DNA from: Pseudotabrizicola formosa
GTDB lineage: Bacteria; Pseudomonadota; Alphaproteobacteria; Rhodobacterales; Rhodobacteraceae
NCBI RefSeq assembly: GCF_002900965.1
Contig: NZ_PJOM01000003.1
Span: 186,001-250,000, forward strand
Direction: 5' to 3'
DNA length: 64,000 nucleotides
Below the pieces are notes generated by a model that was not told where the DNA came from, ran no database searches, and saw only the letters and a list, made by a program, of their open reading frames with translations. Positions 58,405 to 64,000 of the stretch are shown one piece after another (the first letter of the stretch is position 1; each line of letters begins with the position of its first letter). The position numbers and the translations under genes are program-made.

Positions 58405-59988
58405 ATGTCTGCTTTGCGTGATGCGGCGATGAAATCGAAGGCCTGGCCCTTTGAAGAGGCGCGCGCCATCCTGAAACGCTATGAAAAACAGGCCCCCGAG
58501 AAGGGGTATGTGCTGTTCGAGACCGGCTATGGCCCATCGGGCCTGCCCCATATCGGCACCTTTGGCGAGGTGGCGCGGACCACGATGATCCGCCGCGCGT
58601 TTGAGGTGATCAGCGACATTCCGACGCGGCTGATCTGCTTTTCCGACGATGTGGACGGCATGCGCAAGGTGCCGGAAAACGTGCCGCAGCAGGACATGCT
58701 GCGCCAGCACATGCAAAAGCCGCTCACCAGCGTCCCCGACCCTTACGGCGAATATGAAAGTTTCGGGCATCATAACAATGCCATGCTGCGCCGGTTTCTG
58801 GATACGTTCGGCTTCGAGTATGAGTTCATCAGCGCGACCGAGTTCTACAAATCGGGCCGGTTTGATGACACGCTGCGGTTGTGCGCGGAACGCTATGAGG
58901 CGATCATGGCGATCATGCTGAAAAGCTTGCGCGAAGAGCGGCAGCAGACCTATTCCGCCTTCCTGCCGATCCATCCGGAAACCGGCCGCGTGCTCTATGT
59001 GCCGATGAAGCATGTCGATGCCGTGCGGGGCGAGATCACCTTTGACGATGAGGACGGGCGGGAATGGACCCTGCCGGTGACGGGGGGCCACGTCAAGCTG
59101 CAGTGGAAACCCGATTTCGGCGCGCGCTGGGCGGCGCTGGGGGTGGATTTCGAGATGTATGGCAAGGACCATTCCACCAATACCCCGATCTATGACGGCA
59201 TCTGCGAGGTTCTGGGCGGCCGCAAACCCAACCACATGACCTATGAGCTGTTCCTTGACGATCAGGGGCAGAAGATCAGCAAATCCAAGGGCAATGGCCT
59301 GACGATCGATGAATGGCTGACCTATGCGGCGACGGAATCGCTGTCTTATTTCATGTATCAAAAGCCGAAAACCGCCAAGCGGATGCATTTCGACGTGATC
59401 CCGCGCGCGGTGGATGAGTATCATCAACAGCTGCGGGCTTATGGCGATCAGGATGTGGAGAGCCGCGTGAACAACCCGGTCTGGCACATCCATGGCGGCC
59501 AGCCGCCCGGGTCGCGGATGGTGGTGCCGTTCTCGATGCTGCTGAACCTGGCTTCCGTGGCTGGGGCCAAGGATGCCAAGGGGTTGTGGGGCTATATCCG
59601 CGCCTATGCGCCAGACGCCTCGCCCGAGACCCACCCCGATCTGGATGCCGCCGCAGGCTATGCCGTGCGCTACTTTGCCGACAAGATCGCCCCCAACCGG
59701 GTGTTCCGCCTGCCCGATGACCGCGAGCGGGCGGCAATGAAGGATCTGCGCGACCGGCTGGCCGCCTGGGACGGTGGGGCGGATGCCGATGCCTTGCAGA
59801 GCATGGTCTTCGCTGTCGGCAAGGACCATGGGTTCGAGCCGCTGCGCGACTGGTTCAAGGCGCTCTACGAGGTGCTGCTGGGCGCGTCGGATGGCCCGCG
59901 GTTTGGGGGCTTCATCGCGCTTTATGGTGTGCCGGAAAGCATCGCGCTGATCGACCGGGGGCTGGCAGGCGCATTTGTGACGGCCTGA
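58405..59988 (+). CDS. lysS: Lysyl-tRNA synthetase, class I
   Basis: A 527-residue synthetase of the class I (archaeal-type) fold, not the class II enzyme of E. coli. The HIGH-like motif is [13 protein letters not shown] and the KMSKS-like motif [28 protein letters not shown] and [21 protein letters not shown] are family hallmarks. Alphaproteobacteria commonly use this form. A short triple repeat of GGCCTGA-(C/G)-A-(A/G)-G units overlaps its stop. Confidence 0.96.
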   Translation: MSALRDAAMKSKAWPFEEARAILKRYEKQAPEKGYVLFETGYGPSGLPHIGTFGEVARTTMIRRAFEVISDIPTRLICFSDDVDGMRKVPENVPQQDMLRQHMQKPLTSVPDPYGEYESFGHHNNAMLRRFLDTFGFEYEFISATEFYKSGRFDDTLRLCAERYEAIMAIMLKSLREERQQTYSAFLPIHPETGRVLYVPMKHVDAVRGEITFDDEDGREWTLPVTGGHVKLQWKPDFGARWAALGVDFEMYGKDHSTNTPIYDGICEVLGGRKPNHMTYELFLDDQGQKISKSKGNGLTIDEWLTYAATESLSYFMYQKPKTAKRMHFDVIPRAVDEYHQQLRAYGDQDVESRVNNPVWHIHGGQPPGSRMVVPFSMLLNLASVAGAKDAKGLWGYIRAYAPDASPETHPDLDAAAGYAVRYFADKIAPNRVFRLPDDRERAAMKDLRDRLAAWDGGADADALQSMVFAVGKDHGFEPLRDWFKALYEVLLGASDGPRFGGFIALYGVPESIALIDRGLAGAFVTA

Positions 59989-60012
59989 CAAGGGCCTGAC
60001 GAGGGCCTGAGA
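59982..60012. repeat. Short tandem repeat at the lysS 3' end
   Basis: Three near-copies of an 11-base unit (GGCCTGACAAG, GGCCTGACGAG, GGCCTGAGAC). The first contains the lysS TGA stop, so repeated in-frame-like stops follow one another. Confidence 0.6.
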
Positions 60013-60094
60013 CAAAGCTCACCCCATGGCATTGACCGGGCCTGCGCCCGGTCTATCCTTTTGTGCGGGGATGTTTCGGACAAGGATCACAGCC

Positions 60095-60499
60095 ATGCGC
60101 CTGCTGACCGCCGCTTTCGTGACTGCCGTTCTTGCGGCCACCCTGCCCGCCGCTGCGCAGGAAGAGCCGATCCAGACCACCATCCGCAACCAGCTCACCG
60201 CGCTGGGGCAGGATGATTTCGCCACCGCCTTCAGCTTCGCCAGCCCGACCATCAAGAGCCTGTTCGGCACAGCGGATAATTTCGGCATGATGGTGCGCCA
60301 GGGCTATCCGATGGTGCACCGGTCCGGTGAGGTCAGGATGCTGGAGCTGCGCGAGGTGGCGGGCAACCTGTGGCAAAGGGTGATGATCACCGACCAGCAA
60401 GGCCGCACCCATTTGCTCGACTACCAGATGGTCGAGACGGCGGAGGGCTGGCAGATCAACGGCGTGCAATTGCTGCCGCAACTGGGCGTGGGGGCATAG
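60095..60499 (+). CDS. Secreted DUF4864-type protein
   Basis: A 134-residue protein with a signal peptide (MRLLTAAFVTAVLAATLPAAA). The mature part reads IRNQLTALGQDDFATAFSFASPTIKSLFGTADNFGMMVRQGYPMV and DQQGRTHLLDYQMVETAEGWQINGVQLLP, the DUF4864 pattern. The function is unknown; the fold is probably a small alpha+beta (NTF2-like) domain in the periplasm. AAGGA precedes the ATG at 60095. It is convergent with purK. Confidence 0.82.
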   Translation: MRLLTAAFVTAVLAATLPAAAQEEPIQTTIRNQLTALGQDDFATAFSFASPTIKSLFGTADNFGMMVRQGYPMVHRSGEVRMLELREVAGNLWQRVMITDQQGRTHLLDYQMVETAEGWQINGVQLLPQLGVGA

Positions 60500-60562
60500 C
60501 GCCGGTCGCTCTGCCCCCGGACCCCCGGAATAGTCAAAGATTGAAAAGGCTCCTTACCTGTT

Positions 60563-60584
60563 CTTAAATATCCCCGCCGGAGGC
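60563..60584. repeat. Rhodobacteral intergenic motif
   Basis: On the minus strand this reads GCCTCCGGCGGGG then ATATTTAAG. I recall CCTCCGGCGGGGATATTT as a frequent intergenic sequence near gene ends in Rhodobacteraceae genomes. Only one copy occurs in this window, so repeat status rests on memory, not on the sequence. Confidence 0.4.
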
Positions 60585-60631
60585 TCCAACCTCTCCGCAG
60601 CTCAGGGATATCAGAACGATCCCATGGCAAT

Positions 60632-60666
60632 GCCGCCCAGGGGGGCTCGATGCCCCCTTGGGCGGC
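60632..60666. terminator. Strong hairpin between convergent DUF4864 gene and purK
   Basis: GCCGCCCAGGGGGGC and GCCCCCTTGGGCGGC pair over 15 bp with one G-T pair and a five-base loop. It lies 9 bases beyond the purK stop. There is no T-run on either side, so efficiency is uncertain. Confidence 0.6.
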
Positions 60667-60674
60667 CCCTGGGC

Positions 60675-61751
60675 TCAGGTCAGGCCGCGGATCACGCGGT
60701 TGATGTGGCCCATCTTGCGGCCGGGCTTGACCTCGGCCTTGCCGTAGAGGTGGATCTGCGTGTTCCGGTCGCGGGCGAGGGCGGGGATCTTGTCCACATC
60801 GGCACCGATGAGGTTTTCCATCACCACATCGGCATAGCGGGTGCCATCGCCGAGGGGCCAGCCGGTGATGGCGCGGATGTGCTGTTCGAACTGGTCGACC
60901 GCGCAGCCGGCCTGGGTCCAGTGGCCGGAGTTGTGCACGCGGGGGGCGATCTCGTTGACGATCAGGCCGCGCGGGGTCACGAAGAGCTCGACCCCCAGCA
61001 CGCCGACGTAATCGAGCGCGTTCAGGATGCGGGCGGCGATCAGCACCGCGTCGCTGCGCTGGCTGGGCGACAGGCGGGCGGGCAGGGTAGTGCTGTGCAG
61101 GATACCATTGCGGTGCACATTCTCGCCCGGGTCATAGCAGGCGACCGAACCGTCGAGGCCGCGGGCTGCGATGACCGAAACCTCATGGCTGAAGTCGATG
61201 AAGCCTTCCAGCACCGACTCTGCCCCGTTCATCGCGGCCCATGCGGCGGCGGCGTCTTCCGGTGCCATGATCCGCGCCTGGCCTTTGCCATCATAGCCCA
61301 GGCGGGTGGTTTTCAGGATGGCCGGGGTGCCGATCCGGGCGATGGCCTCCTGCAGCGTCTCCCCGTCGGTCACCCGGGCATAGGGGGCGGTGGCAAGGCC
61401 AAGGCCGGTGAGGAAATCCTTTTCCGCGATACGCTCTTGCGACACGGCCAAAGCGCGGCGGTTGGGGCGGATCGGGCGGATCGCCTCGAGCGCGTCGAGC
61501 GAGGCGGTGGGCACGTTTTCAAATTCATAGGTGATGACATCCACGCTTTGCGCGAAGGCGCGCAGGGCGGCGAGGTCGTCATAGGGCGCGGTGGTGACGC
61601 GGGCGGCGACATGGCCTGCGGGCGGGGCGGCCCCGGGTTCATAGATGTGGCAGTGAAAGCCGAGGCGGCTGGCGGCGACCGACAGCATGCGGCCCAGTTG
61701 GCCGCCGCCCAGAATGCCGATGGTCGCGCCGGGGTGCAGCGGTTCAGTCAT
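60675..61751 (-). CDS. purK: 5-(carboxyamino)imidazole ribonucleotide synthase
   Basis: A 358-residue ATP-grasp enzyme of purine synthesis. [21 protein letters not shown] begins the protein. [14 protein letters not shown] is the ATP-grasp loop, [13 protein letters not shown] and [27 protein letters not shown] the metal and substrate site. The ATG at 61751 overlaps the end of purE by 8 bases, so the pair is coupled. Confidence 0.97.
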   Translation of the reverse strand: MTEPLHPGATIGILGGGQLGRMLSVAASRLGFHCHIYEPGAAPPAGHVAARVTTAPYDDLAALRAFAQSVDVITYEFENVPTASLDALEAIRPIRPNRRALAVSQERIAEKDFLTGLGLATAPYARVTDGETLQEAIARIGTPAILKTTRLGYDGKGQARIMAPEDAAAAWAAMNGAESVLEGFIDFSHEVSVIAARGLDGSVACYDPGENVHRNGILHSTTLPARLSPSQRSDAVLIAARILNALDYVGVLGVELFVTPRGLIVNEIAPRVHNSGHWTQAGCAVDQFEQHIRAITGWPLGDGTRYADVVMENLIGADVDKIPALARDRNTQIHLYGKAEVKPGRKMGHINRVIRGLT

Positions 61752-62229
61752 CCTTTGGCTCCTCGGGGATGCTGGCCGACAGGGCGGCGCGCCAGGCGTC
61801 CAGCCGCTCTGCCAGAGCGGCATCCGAAAGGGCCAGGATGCCCGCCGCCATCAGCCCGGCATTGGCCGCACCGGCCGCGCCGATGGCCATGGTGGCGACC
61901 GGATAGCCCTTGGGCATCTGCAGGATGGAATACAGGCTATCCACCCCCGACAGGGCCTTGGTCTGCACCGGTACGCCGATCACCGGCACCCGTGTCTTGC
62001 TGGCCATCATGCCGGGCAGATGGGCGGCCCCGCCCGCGCCTGCGATGATCACCTTGAGCCCGCGGCCCGCCGCCTCGCGCCCATAGGACCACAGCCGGTC
62101 GGGCGTGCGGTGGGCACTGACGATCCGGGCTTCATAGCGGATGCCCAGCTCGTCAAGGATCAGGGCTGCTTCTTTCATCGTGGGCCAGTCGCTTTGCGAC
62201 CCCATGATGAGTCCGACGTCAACGGCCAT
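61744..62229 (-). CDS. purE: N5-CAIR mutase, class I PurE
   Basis: A 161-residue enzyme converting N5-CAIR to [18 protein letters not shown] is the phosphate-binding start, [13 protein letters not shown] the catalytic histidine loop, and [15 protein letters not shown] and [23 protein letters not shown] the remaining signatures. It is upstream of and coupled to purK. Confidence 0.97.
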   Translation of the reverse strand: MAVDVGLIMGSQSDWPTMKEAALILDELGIRYEARIVSAHRTPDRLWSYGREAAGRGLKVIIAGAGGAAHLPGMMASKTRVPVIGVPVQTKALSGVDSLYSILQMPKGYPVATMAIGAAGAANAGLMAAGILALSDAALAERLDAWRAALSASIPEEPKDD

Positions 62230-62316
62230 GCGCGTTCCCCCGATTGATCCCTGCCTTGGCGCGATTACGACAGGATGCCGCCGGGGGCAAGTGTCGGGGG
62301 GCCGGTGCCGGACGGA

Positions 62317-62535
62317 TCAGGCGATGATATCGGGGATCAGCTGATCTTCGATCTTCACCATCTGGTCTTTCAGCGACAGCTTTTGCTTTTTCAACCGGCG
62401 CAGGGTCAGCTGATCGGGGCGGCCGGTCGCTTCCAGCGCGTGGATCGCTTCGTCCAGATCCCGATGTTCACGCCGAAGCACTTCCAGCCGGATGCGGAGC
62501 ATGTCTTCGAAGTTGAGTTCGCTGGGCGCGTTCAT
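62317..62535 (-). CDS. YdcH-family (DUF465) small protein
   Basis: A 72-residue, highly charged helical protein. EVLRREHRDLDEAIHALEAT and TLRRLKKQKLSLKDQMVKIEDQLIPDIIA match the DUF465/YdcH pattern, two helices forming a coiled-coil hairpin. The function is unknown. It lies 87 bases upstream of purE on the same strand, so it may share that transcript. Confidence 0.88.
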   Translation of the reverse strand: MNAPSELNFEDMLRIRLEVLRREHRDLDEAIHALEATGRPDQLTLRRLKKQKLSLKDQMVKIEDQLIPDIIA

Positions 62536-62700
62536 GGGTCTCGCTTGCTGGGTTGCTTGCCGGAGGGGAGCTGAGTCGCGTCACATTCTGTGGATAGAAT
62601 ATAAGGTGTCTTTGGCGTTACGGCAAAGACAATGGCAGGATTGGAATGGATTTTAGGGCGGCCCCGGGCTGGGCCCGGGCCGCAGGGCCGGGCCGGGGCG
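62536..62700. other. GC-rich divergent intergenic stretch
   Basis: The left part of the 271-base gap between the YdcH gene and hsp20. From about 62655 it is extremely GC-rich with overlapping GGCCCGG/CCGGGCC palindromes that could form several hairpins. No gene is seen. Confidence 0.5.
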
Positions 62701-62707
62701 CTGCACC

Positions 62708-62736
62708 CTTGCACCCTGCCGCGGCCTTCCCCATAT
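62708..62736 (+). promoter_or_regulatory. Sigma32 (RpoH)-type heat-shock promoter of hsp20
   Basis: CTTGCAC (62708-62714) and CCCCATAT (62729-62736) are 14 bases apart. The -10 matches the sigma32 consensus CCCCATnT completely and the -35 differs from CTTGAAA at two positions. It lies 70 bases upstream of the hsp20 ATG. Confidence 0.68.
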
Positions 62737-62806
62737 TTGATCAGATGCAGGTGCCAGTGACGGGCCTGCACCGCATAATGTCGCTTTTGCAAAGGGCATC
62801 AGACAG

Positions 62807-63220
62807 ATGACGAAATTGAGTTTTGGCGCGCATCCGTTCCTGCTGGGGTTTGAACAGCTGGAGCGGCTGGTGGAGCGGACGGCAAAAACCGCGGGCGAGG
62901 GCTATCCGCCATTCAACATCGAAGCCACGGCGGACAATGCCTATCGGATCACGCTGGCGGTGGCCGGGTTCCGCGAGGAGGATCTGGCCATAACGGTCGA
63001 GGACCGGCAGCTTGTGGTGCGCGGACGGCAGCCCGAAGACACACAAGACCGTGTGTTCCTGCATCGGGGCATTGCCGCGCGCGCCTTTCAGCGCAGCTTT
63101 GTACTGGCAGATGGTGTCGAGGTGGCAGGGGCCAGCATGGACCATGGCCTGTTGCACATTGATCTGAAACGATCGGTTCCGGATGCGGTGGTCCAGACCA
63201 TCCGTATTGGCCGCGGATAA
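62807..63220 (+). CDS. Hsp20-family small heat-shock protein
   Basis: A 137-residue alpha-crystallin-type chaperone that holds unfolding proteins. The alpha-crystallin domain runs from PPFNIEATADNAYRITLAVAGFREEDL to the beta strand VVRGRQPEDTQDRVFLHRGIAARAFQRSFVLADGVEV. The C-terminal IxI/V-like motif (IRIGRG) is present. An RpoH-type promoter lies upstream. The next gene, a DUF1150 protein, starts 11 bases on, a pairing common in alphaproteobacteria. Confidence 0.93.
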   Translation: MTKLSFGAHPFLLGFEQLERLVERTAKTAGEGYPPFNIEATADNAYRITLAVAGFREEDLAITVEDRQLVVRGRQPEDTQDRVFLHRGIAARAFQRSFVLADGVEVAGASMDHGLLHIDLKRSVPDAVVQTIRIGRG

Positions 63221-63231
63221 GGAGAATGCAG

Positions 63232-63459
63232 ATGAACAGTCCTTTCAAAGGGGTTGCCGAGGCACAAAGCCCGATCGTCTACGTGCGCCCGGTCATGGTG
63301 GCCGATTTGCCCGATGACCTGCGCGAGCAGATTGGTGATGTCGAGACGGTGTATTCTGTGCACCGCCCGAATGGCGAGCGTCTGGCGCTGGTGCGCGACC
63401 GCAACCTGGCGTTTTCGCTGGCGCGGCAGAACGATCTGGCCCCGGTCAGCGCACATTAG
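63232..63459 (+). CDS. DUF1150-family protein
   Basis: A 75-residue protein with IVYVRPVMVADLPDDLREQ and VYSVHRPNGERLALVRDRNLAFSLARQNDLAPVSAH, the DUF1150 pattern. The function is unknown, but the consistent place after hsp20 suggests a stress role. GGAG lies 7 bases before the ATG at 63232; an ATG two codons earlier is too close. The stop overlaps the convergent gene by 4 bases. Confidence 0.88.
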   Translation: MNSPFKGVAEAQSPIVYVRPVMVADLPDDLREQIGDVETVYSVHRPNGERLALVRDRNLAFSLARQNDLAPVSAH

Positions 63460-64000
63460 GGGATCTGCGGCTTGGCCGTCGCAGATCTGGTCCGTTGGGC
63501 GGCCATCGGGCGGCCCGCCTTGAGAAGATCTGGCGGCAGAGCCGGGCCGATCAGCGCTGGCAGGAGGCCTGCAAGATCGACGGGGCTGAGGATGGGGCGC
63601 GGAGCCGCGCCTTTTGGCTGGGGGTCGGCGCTGCCGGTTTCGGTCAACATGTCTTCGGCAAAGATCAGTTCGGCCCGGTCAAACACCAGATGGATATAGT
63701 CGACCCCCGCGCAGGGGGAGAGCCGGACCGTGGTGCCGTTGAGCAAATGGCGCGCCTCGACCATGACCTGCGGCGTGCCGGGCAGGGCAGTGGTGCGCGG
63801 GTCTGACAGCACGATGCGCTGATCCTGTGACAGGTGCAGATCGCGGCAGGTGCCGAAAGTGCCTGCCATGATCAGGACCGGCGCTGCGGCCCCGCGCCCG
63901 CCGATGCGACGGCGCAGCAGGCGGCGCAGGACGCGCGGGCCGTGATCGGCGGTCAGCACCAGGCTGCCGGGGGTCAGATCATCAATCCATATGGGGCCAT
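63456..64000 (-). CDS. Hint-domain protein, 5' truncated by the window edge
   Basis: At least 181 residues; the frame is open to the window end, so the N-terminus lies outside. The visible start IDDLTPGSLVLTADHGPRV is the classic Hint (hedgehog/intein) strand pattern. DLHLSQDQRIVLSDPR with the conserved histidine region, HLLNGTTVRL and VDYIHLVFDRAELIFAEDMLTET complete the domain. Such proteins are common in Rhodobacteraceae and often follow repeat-rich secreted domains. The C-terminal tail is basic. The function is unknown. Confidence 0.85.
   Translation of the reverse strand, partial: GPIWIDDLTPGSLVLTADHGPRVLRRLLRRRIGGRGAAAPVLIMAGTFGTCRDLHLSQDQRIVLSDPRTTALPGTPQVMVEARHLLNGTTVRLSPCAGVDYIHLVFDRAELIFAEDMLTETGSADPQPKGAAPRPILSPVDLAGLLPALIGPALPPDLLKAGRPMAAQRTRSATAKPQIP

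Overview
The window is a GC-rich chromosomal segment of an alphaproteobacterium, most likely a member of the Rhodobacteraceae/Paracoccaceae (Rhodobacter, Gemmobacter or Tabrizicola-like). The pointers are a class I lysyl-tRNA synthetase, a Bzt/Aap amino-acid transporter, an AztD zinc chaperone, an ATP12 F1-assembly factor, an Hsp20-DUF1150 pair and a Hint-domain protein. Family-level assignment is inference from gene content. No phage, plasmid, CRISPR or classical insertion sequence is visible.

Layout. Positions 1-2740 hold the 3' two-thirds of rpoC and its terminator. A lone zinc chaperone gene (aztD) with a Zur-like operator, an unknown membrane-anchored protein and a DMT permease follow. 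From 6058 to 27583 runs the str-S10-spc-alpha series of translation genes: rpsL-rpsG-fusA-tuf, rpsJ to rplP, rpmC to rpmD, rplO-secY-adk, and rpsM-rpsK-rpoA-rplQ. The series is cut by intrinsic terminators (12836, 15687, 21384) and by accessory genes: a 2OG-Fe(II) oxygenase and a membrane protein between rplP and rpmC, and a small His/Cys-rich secreted protein plus an orphan ectoine synthase between rpmD and rplO. Positions 27673-32644 hold a Deg protease, rarA, crcB, rluC and an ATP12 gene. A complete Bzt glutamate/glutamine/aspartate/asparagine ABC transporter occupies 32885-37443. Housekeeping genes follow (rsuA, a SixA-like phosphatase, argB, an SDR, ttcA, a GGDEF-EAL protein). The yidC-MOSC-engB block converges with rpmH-rnpA-yidD. 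Then come a TVP38/flavoprotein pair, a histidine kinase, tRNA-Arg(ACG), a 25-residue membrane microprotein, and the REP/RAYT region at 53020-53805. The right end has ettA, nadD, dacB, a TerB-like gene, lysS, purEK, a YdcH-like gene, a heat-shock gene pair and a truncated Hint-domain gene.

The most striking structure is a REP-RAYT system. A single Y1/HUH-type RAYT transposase gene (53020-53580) sits among repeats made of a GTAG tetranucleotide followed by a GGCGGGG/CCCCGCC hairpin. Eight loci carrying thirteen such units are scattered through the window, almost all just after gene ends. One inverted pair of exactly 66 bp (22 codons) lies in frame inside the transposase gene. A second supplies its stop codon. 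A decayed duplicate of the transposase 3' end lies between that pair and a third one, and also stops inside a GTAG.

Regulatory sites I can support from sequence are a strong sigma70 promoter for the str operon, a similar one restarting transcription at rpmC, a promoter for rpmH, a sigma32-type promoter for hsp20, a Zur-like operator for aztD, and a series of intrinsic terminators.
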